This document shows, piece after piece, positions 1 to 11,669 of a stretch of DNA of 64,000 nucleotides. The notes beneath the pieces are model-generated. The model was not told where the DNA came from. It saw nothing but the letters and a program-made list of their open reading frames with translations, and searched no databases. Source of the DNA: Chaenocephalus aceratus. Taxonomy: Eukaryota; Chordata; Actinopteri; Perciformes; Channichthyidae. The translations under genes and the position numbers were made by a program. Position 1 is the stretch's first letter; each line of letters opens with the position of its first letter. The DNA is taken from positions 30,189 through 94,188 of the forward strand of contig JAMFTG010000321.1 in NCBI GenBank assembly GCA_023974075.1, read 5' to 3'.

Positions 1-194
1 CCGTCTCAGGCCCTCCGTCCTCCAGAATAGGAGTGTACCCTGGATCACAGAGCAGGTTCTCTCTCTTACTACAGCGTGTCTGACACCATGACCCTCCTCC
101 ACAGAGAGCAGACCACCTTCACTCAGCCTCTCTATCCTGGTTTCTGCTTCCACACCCTCCTGGAAGCTCAGCTGAGTTGTGTGAGCTGAAGTAG
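1..194 (+). pseudogene. 3' end of a TRIM gene copy (SPRY C-terminus), cut by the window edge
   Basis: This stretch is nearly identical to the last ~190 bases of the intact TRIM gene at 49345-51021 and ends at the same TAG stop. It would encode the end of the B30.2 (PRY-SPRY) ligand-binding domain. Single-base indels relative to the intact copy (an extra C near base 47, a missing G near 142, changes near 155-165) break the frame, as in the copy at 15685. Either the copy is dead or the consensus is noisy here. Everything upstream lies outside the window, so the state of the RING and B-box cannot be judged. Confidence 0.75.
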
Positions 195-1762
195 GCGGAA
201 GTTTAAATAGAGCCACTACAATATGTCCGGACTCTCTAACACGGCTGGGACTGGGATTTTCCCGTTGATTTTTTGTCTATATTTCTATTTTATAATTTAG
301 ATAAAACCATCTTGTTTGTTTGAAGTTGTGATTTGTACGTTTATATTTTCTCAACATTTTCACGACATAATGGAAAAGTCCAACATTTACAAATGTCTAA
401 TCTAATTTTATATAAACGGGTGTAATTATGTAAAAATGTATGACGAATGTATTTGGATTCTTTATAATATGTAAAATAATTTAGTGTGACACGTACTGGT
501 GTCTGTTCTGCATTCTATGTTGCTCTAGCTCTGATAATACAAATCCCTTCTATTTTGTTAATATGACCGCAAAAGCAAGAGTACAATTTAAATGTAAACT
601 TGGTGAAAAATAGCTGTGATCATCTTTTCAAGGGTAAATCCATCTGTCTCTACATTGTAACACGTTTTAGGAATCATTTATAAAAAGTATATTTTCAAAT
701 AAATGAATAAATCGATGAGTTGTCACCATTTTATCAGCAAACTTCTATTATTTAAAACATTACGTTTGTCCGTTTTTTTTCACTGAGTTTCAATCATTCA
801 GTTTTTAAAGATATTTTGGTAACACAAATATACAGGTAGAGAAATCAACCCTATTTGTGAAATGCTGGTTCTTTTGCAAAGGAAAACATTTCAAGACAAT
901 ATTTCAAAGTGTGTGATTTTCTGAGTTATTCCACAACAATCAAGCAGGAATAAAACAGGAATGATGGAAAGCTTTACAGGCTTCACGTTGTCTCAAAAAC
1001 CCCTCGATAGGTGAGTTAAAGTTTGGGAAGTCATACAGACAACATACCATGTGTTGCTTTATTGCTGAAGACCGTGAGAAGAGTACATCACTCCAAACAA
1101 TAATAAGGAAATCACAAAGTATGCATTTTTGTGCACTGATTTAACTTACAGCTTAATGACAGGACTTAGTATAAATTAGGCATATTATTGAGTCTTTAGG
1201 TAAACCAACTTCCATAAACATCCGTGTCCCTTTTGTGTTGTCCTCATTGGTTCATATCCAAAAATGTCAGTTCAGTTCAAATGTCGGTCAGAAAGAAAAA
1301 AGCACTTTGCATGATGTCAGGACCTCGACACAAACCGATGAACCCAAACGCACGACAAAGTCTTGAATATAAAAAAGTATATTTATTTCACAGTAAAGGT
1401 AATCCCTCTGAACAGAGTAGGTGGTGGAAATAACAAAGCCGCTCACAAGGAGGAAAAAACTAGCGTAAACAAAAAGAGGACTTAATAAAAACTTAAGCCA
1501 ACAAAAATAAACCTGAGAGAAAGCGATCCTTTCAGAGCCGAGGCTTGGCACGGACCATTCGGGGAAACAAACCAGACGAACTGACACGGGACAGGGGAGA
1601 GGCAGGACTATTAAAACATGAGGTGAGTGGGAGCAGGTGGAAGCAATCAGGGGCGGGGCAGACGCTGATGAAGGCGGGGAAACACACAAAGGGGGGAGGA
1701 AGAAACAGGGCCTGAAATGAAAGACAAGAGAGTCAGTACAAAATAAAACAGGACATGACAGA
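195..1762 (+). repeat. TRIM 3'-flank module M, copy 1
   Basis: Non-coding, AT-rich DNA following the TRIM stop codon. The same sequence follows the TRIM copy ending at 17383 and recurs at about 26713-27399, 29677-33354 and 51022-51186. It is part of the duplicated unit, not a gene. The short frames in it are unconserved between copies. It ends in the 8-bp sequence ATGACAGA (1755-1762), the left target duplication of the hAT at 1763-8040. In copy 4 the junction is uninterrupted (around 33361). Confidence 0.8.
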
Positions 1763-1820
1763 TAGTGATGACGAGATGAAGCTTTGAAGCTTTCCAGCCA
1801 ATTGGTTGAGAAGGTCCTCG

Positions 1821-3702
1821 CTGCGGAACGCGGAATGGGGCGGGGTCGGATAAAAGGCGGGGTTGGATGTCCGACCCCGCCCAGAGAAGAGTTCCGACAT
1901 CTCCGTTCCCTCCAATGGACCAGTTGTTTACAGCAATGACGGATCGCGGAGCACTTCCGGGAAACTATTGAGAGGATCTGCGGCTAGCAGCGCAGTAGAG
2001 TTGTAGCATAATAGACCGTTCGTGATGGACTTTTAAAGGTAAGAAGACGTTTAAAGATGTATATTGCGGATATTATCAGAACATCTGAATCAAATTAACT
2101 ACACATGTGTATTAAAGGATGTTAGTGGATTATCCCTTCAATCAGTATATTTGACGTTTAGGCTAGAATGCCGGATAACACGTTAACCACGAAATCCGTT
2201 CTCTTAATGTTATTTCCTCCAACGTTGTGGAATTAGAGAAAGGGGCTTCTTAACGTGCTTTTATCCGGGGTGGAGGGAGTTACATATTAGTTAAATCATT
2301 GGGGCGTGTGATTGTAGTGGGTGGAGGTGGTGAAATGAGGATATCCATCTTGGAGTTCAAGCTAGTATAATATAGTTAACGTTACACAATAATAAGGAAG
2401 AGAGCTATTTTTGTGATACATCGATATGGATTTAGAGTGCATATTTGAGACTTCCAAACAGTAAACAAAAACGTAATTTATGGGTGAGTGTTTTTAGCAG
2501 AGCCATATCATGTCTTTGATTCTGTTGATTATTACCGGTCTGTATTATGTTGCAGCTCAGCTGATGTTGGATTGATGGCAAAGGGAGAGGGACTTAAGTG
2601 AGAGTGAAAACACAAGGTACGTTTAAAATAGGTCGGCAATTTCCCATCCTCGAGGTGCTAGATGTATCTAACCCTTTCTCCTGTCTCCCTCTTTCAGCAC
2701 CAGAACCCCAGGGGGATTCAATGGAGCTGAAGACCTGCAACGAGACCCTCACCCTGCACTGAGTCTCAACTCCCAGAGCTTTGCAAGCCTCTCCCTGTTC
2801 CTTATTTTTATAAACCAGACGTTAAGCTTCCCAATGGTGTGGTCTTCGTTTTGTGAAAAATATGATTACCTCACATATGTTGTTGCTGTGTTGTCCTTTG
2901 TGAAAGTTAAATTGCTCCTGCTGACTTGAGCCCAGCCATTCTTTGCTCCTCTCCGTGTCAGTGGGGAAACCTTACATTCATACTCCTTTCTCTGAGCGCT
3001 TGGAGCATCCCCAGGCAGCACAGCATATGTCAGGTTCAAATTTGAGTCGGATTATTTAATGTTTTTGAGCAGTGCATTGATAAAGAAAACCTTAAGGTTT
3101 CATGCCTGTTTTGAAGAGCGCGGGTTGAATGTTTGCATCAGCAAAGCCTTTTCACTGTTATATAGATTTTTTGTTTGTATACTTGGTTTGGTTTTTATAT
3201 TTACTGTATTTGCTTTTTCGGTTCTGTTATCTTAATGATTGTTCTGTTATGATAAATGTTGTAAATAATAAATGCTTTTTTCTATCATTCTATGAAATGC
3301 AATGTATCATTTGAAATATATGGACTAGATATGAGTATGCACAGAACTGACTAAATGAATAATCAATTAAAACAAATATTAAATAATATACTTAAATACA
3401 CTATCATTTAAAACAAATATTAAATAATGAACTTAAATACACCAATATAGAATATGACTTTTTATACCACATATTTAATACATTCATGCATTTAATTAGT
3501 ATGAAGTTTTTATATTTAGTTTTTTAAATTATATTTAGTCGAGTGCAGATTAATTATATTTAGTCAGTGCAGATTTGTGTCTGTACTATTGTAGTTGTCC
3601 AGCAGATGATGCTATTTGTGTCATTAGGATATCCATACACCCCGCCCATCGGACGTCCAGCCCCGCCCACATCCGACCCCGCCCCATTCCGCGTTTCCGC
3701 AG
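1821..3702. mobile_element. 1.9 kb terminal-inverted-repeat element nested in the hAT
   Basis: The ends are long inverted repeats. The left end begins CTGCGGAACGCGGAATGGGG and continues GC-rich to about 1880. The right end (about 3645-3702) is its reverse complement with minor differences. The segment is absent from the paralogous hAT copy at 20803-21592. No transposase frame is seen inside, so it is probably non-autonomous. The target duplication is not clear and the superfamily is not assigned. Confidence 0.65.
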
Positions 3703-3715
3703 CCAGGGGCCTATA

Positions 3716-4774
3716 GCCTGAAGTCGAATAGTCCATTTAGCTTAGGAACCTTCCTAAAGGAGTGAAATGACCCGGAAGTCCCTCAGTGGCAGCCATGATA
3801 AGTGCCGTTCGAATTCTCTAGAATGATGAGAATGAAAGGAAAGAGGGTTCAAACTTCCTTTATAGCCTCCTTTAGCTTAGGAACCACTGGACCTCCCTAA
3901 CCGACAGGAGAAGCGAAAATGCTGCCCCACAATGCCTTGCAGCCGCAGCATTTGCCGTCACTCAACAGTCGGCCGTTCACGGAAACAACCGATTATGACC
4001 GAGAAATGATATCATGAACGTTACGGTGCTTATTAAGCTTTTTAAAACATAGGTGGTAAGTTACAAAGTGCTTTGTTTGAACGTTCATCAGTATTATAAT
4101 CAAAAAGAGAAATCTGAACGTTAGTTTTCACTGAAATTATCAAATAAAGTCAACATTTCAGTCTTTACTGGCTGTGTGGGGTTTGTTCAACTTCTAAAAG
4201 ATTTTTGAATGGTGATATACACAGTGATAGATGTTAAGGACTAACGTTTATAATAAATACATCTGTATTGATTTTAAGATCTTTAGTTCATACCAATCAT
4301 ACGTATTGGGATCATTGGTGTTAATGTGGACCGGAGGGAGAGGAGACGAGCAGAAGTTTCACTTTCCTTTTTTATTTCAATTCCAACTTTGGTCCTGAAG
4401 AATATGTTTCTCTGTTGTCCACGTTCATAAAGCAAAGCAGCCAGCATCAGAGCACGGTGCAGAGTCTCTAGATGAGTTTACAGCAGTAGTCCCTCGTTCT
4501 TATTAAACATCCATGTGTAGTCCGCTGTATAGAGAACTGTGGTTTCCATAGTTTCCCCACAGCAGCAGACGCACACAATGACGTCCGCTGACGCATCATA
4601 AAACACGTCGGAGAGTGAAGTGCATTCGAATTCTACCGCAGTCTCTTCTCCTAAGTCCTTTTCAATTCTCCTATCCACTATCCCTTAACCCTGTGACGTT
4701 TCACTCAGAGGTCAAGGAATAGACGACAGGGGTTAGAAATTAGGAGCTGATTTTTAAACTATCCGACTGCAGCC
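3716..4774. mobile_element. 1.06 kb imperfect inverted-repeat MITE
   Basis: The left end GCCTGAAGTCGAATAGT and the right end (reverse complement GGCTGCAGTCGGATAGT) form imperfect terminal inverted repeats, flanked on both sides by ATAG. With the preceding element it accounts for the extra DNA between the two hAT fragments that are contiguous near 20850. No coding capacity is recognised. Confidence 0.5.
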
Positions 4775-4882
4775 ATAGAATTGGTTCGCAAAAGGCCTTC
4801 ATCTGAACACAAACCCCCTGTTGGTCAAAGTGTGTAAAACAGGCAGATTGGACATCTCAAACAGTGTGCTCTTTCTCATACC

Positions 4883-6010
4883 GGGGCCCTTTCTCATTTC
4901 ATCAAATCCCCCTCCTCGACTCCTCGACTCCTCTGTCCTCCGGTAGTGACCCGGAATGAATTTTAGCGCGCCATGTTGAAGGACATCCCATTTCTCTAAA
5001 TGCACGTCGAGGACCGAGCATCGAGCATCGAGGAGCCTCTCTGGAGGAGCTATAACCGAGGATACACTGATGGGTCCTCCACGGCTCCTTCGCGAATGCA
5101 TTTCCGGGAACAGAGATGTTTCAAGAGGCGTGACGCACGGCCGGACTTATCTCAGCCAATCACAGCTCTGCATGCATCCCCTGGATATTATTTTATTGCT
5201 GCTTTCATCGCGACGTGATGTTTCCAGAGAGAACAGCTGTGAGGTGCAGAAAAGCAGAGCAGAGTATAATATGTATCACTCAGTATAACAGGCCTACTCT
5301 CTTTATTTGCTTTAGTTTAGTAGATATCTACAAACAAAGAGTCGATATTTTTCTAAAACTATTCAGTGCTTCACAATAAAATACACCACGGCTGTAGCCT
5401 GTTTTAGGAGCTGTATGTGTGTGTGTGTGTGGTACAGTGTGTAGGTGTGTGTGGTAACAGTGGTGTGCGTAGATGCAGCGGACAGACAGGTCTCAGTTGG
5501 TTTGGTGTCCTCTGCTTACTTTTAATACTTGTAAATACAACTTTTGGCCCGTAATTTATTTTCCTCATTGTAGCGACCAGAGAGGGGGGGGGGGGGATAT
5601 ATCCAGTCTCTGATAGTGTTACGAGTTATGAGAGTGCTCTGTTTGATTCTGAAATTGTATATATTTATATAAATATATACACATATATATGTGTGTGTGC
5701 GTGTCCGCATCTGTAGCCTGTTATTGTCTCATTATACCGCACTGTGAATGAATCAAAGTAAATATAGAAGTGGTCATGAACACATCTGTCCATCAGACAG
5801 AGGCTGCTGTGCCTCCCGTCATCATTAATGGACGTCTCTTTAAAATGACCGCTCAGAGGAGAGGAGTTCTCATTTCTCTAACCGCCTGCTGCTTCCCCTC
5901 CTCTCTCCTCGGTTCCCCTCCTCGGCTCCTCCGCTCGCATCTCCTGTGGGCGGGACTAAGTATCGAAGATAGGAGTCGAGGAGGGGAGTTCGAGAAATGA
6001 GAAAGGGCCC
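4883..6010. mobile_element. 1.1 kb MITE with GGCCCTTTCTCATTTC ends
   Basis: It is bounded by GGCCCTTTCTCATTTC and its reverse complement GAAATGAGAAAGGGCC. The paralogous locus near 20967 lacks the segment (CATACCGAGTTCCC joined directly). A related element lies in the opposite orientation at 30789-31992, sharing the gactcctcgactcc-type ends, the ggatgcatgcagag block and a GT/CA-rich stretch. It contains a G10 run near 5585 and no convincing gene. Confidence 0.7.
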
Positions 6011-6274
6011 GAGTTCCCAATGAGTACAGCCTTAGAATAACTCTAAACAACGAACATTAAATCATATTTTCATGTTAACAATATTGTATTTATTCCAGTT
6101 TAATGATTGTGATTGAAAAGCTGGTAAACATTGCAAAGAGGGATTTGTATTCCTTAATAATATTCGTAAACTTAACCATGTTGTAGCTTGAGAAATGCTA
6201 AACCATATCAAAGAATACATTTATTAACTACATTATCTCATTTAGCTGTAGCTTTTATAAATATTAAAAAAAGA

Positions 6275-6343
6275 CGTATTGACCAGTCGTTGAACCAGGG
6301 ACCCTGCGGTCGTGAGTCAATGCTTTCCAGCTGAGCCACAGCA
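6275..6343 (-). repeat. tRNA-like sequence (degenerate A and B boxes)
   Basis: Read on the minus strand there is a perfect A-box match (TGGCTCAGCTGG) followed about 35 bases later by a B-box-like GGTTCAACGAC, as in a tRNA-derived element. The same sequence occurs in the second hAT copy at 21229-21300. It lacks a convincing acceptor stem, so it is a tRNA-derived relic inside the hAT and not a functional tRNA gene. Confidence 0.5.
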
Positions 6344-7030
6344 CACACACTGAATCATCTGAAAACACTGCACGCATTTATTCCTGTATTTATTCATTTA
6401 TTTGTTCAGTGATGTTTTTATTGCTACTTTTATTTATGCTTTTATTTATTTATACTTAAAACATGTTCCACCTCTATATGAGTGAGGGTCTGAGCTCTCT
6501 TGATTCCATCGTGTCACCGGGCCCGGGTACGGGAGGGGTAATATGGTTCTTATCATACATCCATGGGTAATATGAGCGTTGTGGTTCAACCGATCTAAAG
6601 CACTTTCTGCTTCCAGCCAATCGGTTCACTAAAAGGTTCATCTGAGGCTTCATCGTGGGCTTCATGTGCACGCGAGACCCCCTGTGGTGAACAGGTGTAC
6701 AACAGCCACATATTATGTGTAATCTTTGACATACTAAAAATACTGGAAATAATTATACAAAAGTGTAAAAGATGTAAAATGTATTTGTAATCCTGTATTA
6801 ACAGAATGTTGCACCAGTAAGTGTTTTAAAATGACTGTATATAATAATAAAAAAATGTATCAATACAGTATCTTGTTATATCTATACATAAATAAATGTA
6901 AATGTCTGCTGCCTTCTAGAAAGACAAAAGAAGCAATATATGTTCGAAACTGGAAAAGAAGAAGGGTTTAACTTTGCAGAGGGCAGTGAATGTGCTTGTG
7001 ATTCATGGAACAATTTTATTGGTTTTTGTT

Positions 7031-7743
7031 TAAAAACAATATTTTTTCCACAGTTTTCAGGCTTAGACGATTTATTTTCTTTGACACAACTTCTCCTGCC
7101 TTTGAAAAGACCCTTTCACACGGGACTGAGGAAGCAGGTGTGCACAAAAAAGTGACCGCAAGTTTGGATAAACATGTTTTTGTGTCTGCCAGCAGTTCAG
7201 AGGGTCCTCCAAGCGTCCGATATTTGGTTTTAACAGTTGCGTCAGCTGTGCATTCTTGGTCTTCCTGGACATCTTCACAGTCTGATCCAATTTATGCCAG
7301 AGTTTGTTTCCTGAAAAGTATACACAGAGAGTCAGTGGATGTAGTAATTACTTCAAAATTAATAAAATCAAGCTGTGTTAAGAATGAGTATCTTGTAACT
7401 TTCTTTTATTTGCATGATAAAGTGAAGTTAACATGGTTAAATTATAAATATATTATTCCAAAATATTAAATGACAAACCTTTAGCAGGTCCACCTCCATG
7501 TCCCTCCTTGTTCTCATGTATGGCACGATAATGCGGAAGAAGTATTGTTATTGATCCCAGTTCCCTGGAGCACAATAAACACTTCACATTTGAATGAAAT
7601 AGAAAAAGTAAAAAATGAACCATACAAAATCTAACATAATACATCTGTTGTAATATACTATGTATGCAACCTACCTTATTGGGTGAAATCACATCAAAGT
7701 GTTCCCACACAGGGGAAGTCCTTCTCTTCTTTGCTGGCTCCAT
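7031..7743 (-). pseudogene. hAT transposase remnant (BED finger + dimerisation domain)
   Basis: On the minus strand, an ATG at 7743 opens a BED zinc-finger start (VWEHF, then SPNK) ending at a GTAGGT splice donor near 7677. A second piece near 7575-7490 supplies the zinc ligands (CLLC and HYRAIH). At 7290-7031 there is the C-terminal hAT dimerisation region, with EDPLNCWQ, YPNL and, after a frameshift, SSVPCERVFSKAG. The catalytic RNase-H-like core between them is missing, so the element is non-autonomous. Its position inside TIRs with an 8-bp duplication fits. Confidence 0.8.
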
Positions 7744-8287
7744 TCTAACGAGTTGCAAAAATATCGTGCAACCAAAACTGGCAAACGACAGTGTTGTCCT
7801 CTCACGAGGTTCACACATCTTGATTCGAATCCCATGGGTTTGTATCTGTCAGAAGCACGCGCCAAGATCTGAAGCGCTTCCTGAAGCAGTCACGTGGTGT
7901 CGACAGGCAGCGAGGCTTCGTTTGTCATCGGTGACGTCACTGGCCCAAAACGATACAAGCCTCGATACAGGCTTCACAAAAAGCTTCGGGGATTACTCGA
8001 CACGCGCTCCGAAGCCTCGGCGCAATACGTAACGTCACTAATGACAGACAAAATACAAAAACACAACTAACACATTTGACCAGACACAACACATGACATA
8101 CGTTCCTACACCTTACTCCCAAATCATTTCGATAAGAGCTCAGAGCTACTCAGTGAAACAGACGTACACTCTGAGGCGACTCGACATGCTGACTGAATCA
8201 GTCGCACTGATAACTCGCTCTTTAAAACAAGTCTGACAAACGAATATCGATAAGAGGACAAAAGTGTTCAGATGTTAAAGTCCTGCT

Positions 8288-8291
8288 TTAA
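8288..8291. other. Empty TTAA target site (control for the 8.3 kb insertion)
   Basis: In U copy A the sequence reads CTGCTTTAACTGTTACC without interruption. In U copy B the same sequence is split at TTAA by the 33614-41929 element, with TTAA on both sides. This proves the insertion boundaries to the base. Confidence 0.9.
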
Positions 8292-9532
8292 CTGTTACCC
8301 ACATCTTAACCAAGTCAAACAATGTCTCATTAACATGTGTATCTCAACACATTCTCTTTCAGCAGTCCTCCTAATAAGATTACAAATGGTCCTGGGGATT
8401 CTTTCCATGTTCTAAGTTGAATAAATAATTAGTGGTACAGGTAAGGACATCTTCATTAAAACCACATTGACACAAAATATGAAAAACCCAACAACGAGTT
8501 GATCAGCAGGATTTGGTTATCCAGCTACCAATGATTATTTTACTTTAGGTTGTTGTTTAGACACAACAGTCCGTGTGAGTTATTTGGCGTCAGCTTGGCG
8601 TGTCCCTACCTTAAAGGGGGAAATGCAGCCGTGAGCATATAGGGAACCCCCCGGGGTCTAGACACTGGTGATGATGCTGAAGATCTGGATGTGATGAGGA
8701 GATGTGATGAAGAGGAGGTGTGATGAGGAGGAGGCGGGCCGCAGCATGAAAACCTGAAGTCACAGCTGACTGCAGGAGAGAGGAGAACCATTTTAAAGTT
8801 TGGCTGCAGCTCGGTGATTGGCTGCTGGAGAACAGGTGAATGTAATGGGTTATAGGCAACGCCCGTGATGAGCTGATAATATGCAGCTAAGGAGTGAACG
8901 TATACATACCCAGTCTTCCTGAAAGAACTTGCGCTGAGCTTCATTTAAATCAAGTGTCCCAGAAATCAGTGACACATGGTGACAGTGCATTTTATACTGT
9001 GACAGTCCAAGACGTCTTATATGTTCATTTCATTTATTTCTTATTTTAACAGTTACTTACCTGAATATAATTGTATCTTTAATTGTAATAATTTGTCTGA
9101 TATATCTTGTGTGAATCTGCCCTGTTTTTCAATCTCCAGTGTTGCTGCTGTTTAAACTCCTGAATTTCCCCACAGGGATTAATAAAGGTCCATTTTATCT
9201 TATCTTACTCACAGGAATACATTGTGGGGAAAATAGACATCTTTTTCTATTCAATATATGGATTTCTTGGCCTTTAATAAAGCTGTTATTATTGTTGTTG
9301 AAGCTTGTGTTATAGTGCCCCCTGGTGCCGACAAAGCAGAACTGCATAGCGCTTCTCAAAAAGTCAAAACAATTTAAGGAGTACTTTTAAAAGGTTAGCA
9401 CTACAGGAAGCACCTAGGTAAACATACTTGTTGTTCGTCTGTAAAGCAACCTTATGCGATGCTATTTCTCTGTTATTAAAATGTGTTTTAATTGCTCTGT
9501 TAAACTAAGAAACCAACATTAGCTTCACTCAC

Positions 9533-9788
9533 CTCATGTGTTTAAGGAGTCCGTAGGCTTTATCAGTGAGTGGACCATACTTGCCTGGAAATGAGCAGAG
9601 AATTACATTTAAATATTGAAAAGAACCAGTGAGTAAAACGCCTCACAGTGAACTAACGTTTCAAGGTAACTCACCCTGTTTGGTACTTTGGATAAACTAT
9701 CGCAAGTCTGGATGTATTCCGGGCTGTAAACATAAGCCACCTTCCGCGTACAACTGCTGTCATCATCGCTGTCTCCGCTGCAACTCAT
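9533..9788 (-). pseudogene. hdac8: hdac8 exons 1-2, copy A (histone deacetylase 8 fragment)
   Basis: Exon 1 (9675-9788, minus) encodes 38 residues from ATG to a GTGAGT donor and contains YVYSPEYIQTCDSLSKVPNR, the conserved N-terminal segment of class I deacetylase HDAC8. Exon 2 (9533-9584, minus) follows a CAG acceptor and resembles the next HDAC8 segment (SMVHSLI..AYGLLKHMR). It is 52 bases long and lacks one base in the codon after SLI, so the frame breaks. The same missing base is in copy B, so the lesion predates the duplication or is a shared artefact. The zinc-binding catalytic exons are not found in the window. HDAC8 removes acetyl groups from nuclear proteins such as cohesin SMC3. This fragment alone could not. 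Confidence 0.82.
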
Positions 9789-9875
9789 TTACGATGAATT
9801 AAAGATATTTAAAGGAGAATAAATGGAGCTAAAAAACAATTTACAATGAAGGGATGCAAGCGTCTTCTCCAGTGT

Positions 9876-9907
9876 GGTGTTACACCGTCAACAGTCGGTG
9901 TAACACC
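9876..9907. repeat. Perfect 12-bp palindrome
   Basis: GGTGTTACACCG, an 8-base loop, then its exact reverse complement. It lies about 90 bases upstream of the hdac8 exon 1 start codon and is conserved in copy B (43522-43553). It could be an inverted-repeat footprint or a regulatory palindrome; the sequence does not decide. Confidence 0.7.
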
Positions 9908-11334
9908 ACTGCCGGATGTTAGAAAAAGATATGACGATTAAAAAAAAAAATAAAATATGCATTTATATTATGATTTGTTATCAATTTAAATATGTGTACT
10001 GTTATTGACAATTTTGGCAACGAATAAAGGGGAGGAATTCTTCCTAACGGTCAGAAATTTGAATCCAACGGTCCGAGTTCGGACGTTTTTTAAAGTAGAA
10101 CGTATGAGGAGCGAGGAGCATTCTGGGATTTCTTGTAGTCTTTTCACTTTTAGTAATGCTTAGGTTTTAAAAGTGTTTAATAGACCGGAATTAGATGGGC
10201 GTGACTTCGCCTCCCCACACACTAGGCTTGTTTGAGACAAGCAAGACCTGCGCAGACCTGCGCAGTTGCGATCAACCAGAGCCATAGAGATAAGAGTTAC
10301 GACACTCTTTGATGTCGCCGCCAGCCGGTCACGTGGTTTATGTATGCCGGGATAGTTCAAAACGCACTTCCGGGGCAAGCTTCTCTATGGCAAAAACAGC
10401 ACAAACATGGTCAAAATAGTCATAGATTAAACCAACGCTGTTATTTTTTAAAGATTGCTTTCATATTTACATGATGTGGTTACACTTTGTATGGATTGGC
10501 AATATTTACAAGTTTCGTTATTTAACGATATTTTGAGGGGAAAGTGTGGCAGCACAAGCAGGCTGTGTTGCTGTCACTGTCAGGGCAGTCACGTCCGTAG
10601 GATAGTTGCGCTGCGCTGTCATGTTCTTCTATGGGACAGACAGACAGCAGCGATTGCGTTATTGAATGGTAAATATATATTAAAAAACCACACACACCCA
10701 AGTACTTTTTCAGCTGTAATTGCATTATTGCATACTTTTTATTGACAGTTTTTGCATTTGGAGAGGCAGGGTGACAACGGAAAGCTTGGTAGCCTATTAC
10801 TTATTAAGAACAGTGTATGGAAAAAGTGATGTGTGTTAGAACAAAACAAAGTCAAATGAATGAGAAGGAGAACAAAGAGGGTTAGGGTTCAACAGAAAAA
10901 GATTAATTCAGCCAAAAAACACAATTTTGATTAATCTAAAGTGTAAAACAATCTTCAACACAGACCCAATTAGTGCCCTTGGACAACAAAATATATTGGT
11001 GGGCAAAGAAACGATAAATTAAATTGAGAGAGTGGGAGACTGAAAATGATACTATGATAAATATTCAAACTATTTACAAAACTATTTACAGAAGCTCCTG
11101 TTGAACCATGGTTTCAACAGAGCAACAAAAACAGGTTTGTCAACAATACAAATTAAAATGACGAGGCCACTTTGCCAGGGGGAGGCGATCGAGCGACGAG
11201 ACAATAAAGCAATTCATATTAAGTTCTGTTGAGACACCACAGGATATAAAACCTTCCAAGCCATGACCTCTCCTCACCTTTCACCTGTATTTCCTCAGGA
11301 GACTCAGGTCCTTCAACGTCTGCAGCACAATAAG

Positions 11335-11388
11335 CACCCACAATTGTTGTTCGCACAAGCATAATTGTGCAAACAACAATTGTGGGTG
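11335..11388. repeat. 54-nt near-perfect hairpin
   Basis: Two 24-base arms (11335-11358 and 11365-11388) pair with one C/A mismatch around a 6-base loop (GCATAA). The core is ACAATTGTTGTT against AACAACAATTGT. It is identical in copy B (44981-45034). The length is near pre-miRNA size but has no flanking basal stem evidence. A MITE or inverted-repeat relic is equally possible. Confidence 0.75.
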
Positions 11389-11669
11389 GGGGGCATTTTA
11401 CAAATATTTACAAACAACTATTTGCAAAAAAGCAATACAGAACTCTAGTCTAGGAAGAAGGTTAAGAAGGTTCCTTTGTGAAAGGGACATCCTCTTCATC
11501 TGTTTCCTGGGCCCTAAAAAGCAGAGCAAGAATAGGAACAGTGGTGAATGATGGGAGGAGAATACAGTGGGAGCAGACTGAACAGAGGACATAGCAATAT
11601 TCATGTTAAAATGTTTTGCACAATAAATATATGCACTTCGTTTATATTGCATTTTAATAGATCAGTTGT

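Larger units (their letters stand above)
1763..8040. mobile_element. 6.3 kb hAT-superfamily transposon with nested insertions
   Basis: The termini are TAGTGATGACG... and ...CGTCACTA. They are flanked by a perfect 8-bp direct repeat ATGACAGA at 1755-1762 and 8041-8048. The copy at 33361 reads straight across the site with one ATGACAGA, giving the empty-site control. An 8-bp duplication and TA-N-TG-type ends are hallmarks of hAT elements. Remnants of a hAT transposase lie on the minus strand at 7031-7743. GAAGC/GCTTC motifs recur near both ends, as expected for transposase-binding subterminal repeats. Three further elements sit inside (1821-3702, 3716-4774, 4883-6010). A second, truncated copy in the same target site starts at 20803. 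Confidence 0.88.

Noticed and set aside
1288..1689. Minus-strand frame in M, with relatives at 20419-20727 and 32902-33293
   Set aside because: Frames differ between the copies because of indels, there is no known domain, and it lies in a repeated non-coding flank.
6275..6343. Functional tRNA gene
   Set aside because: The A box is good but the B box is degenerate and no acceptor stem pairs; it is duplicated only as part of the hAT.
7005..7469. 154-residue plus-strand frame
   Set aside because: It is opposite the hAT dimerisation domain, which has the recognisable residues on the minus strand.
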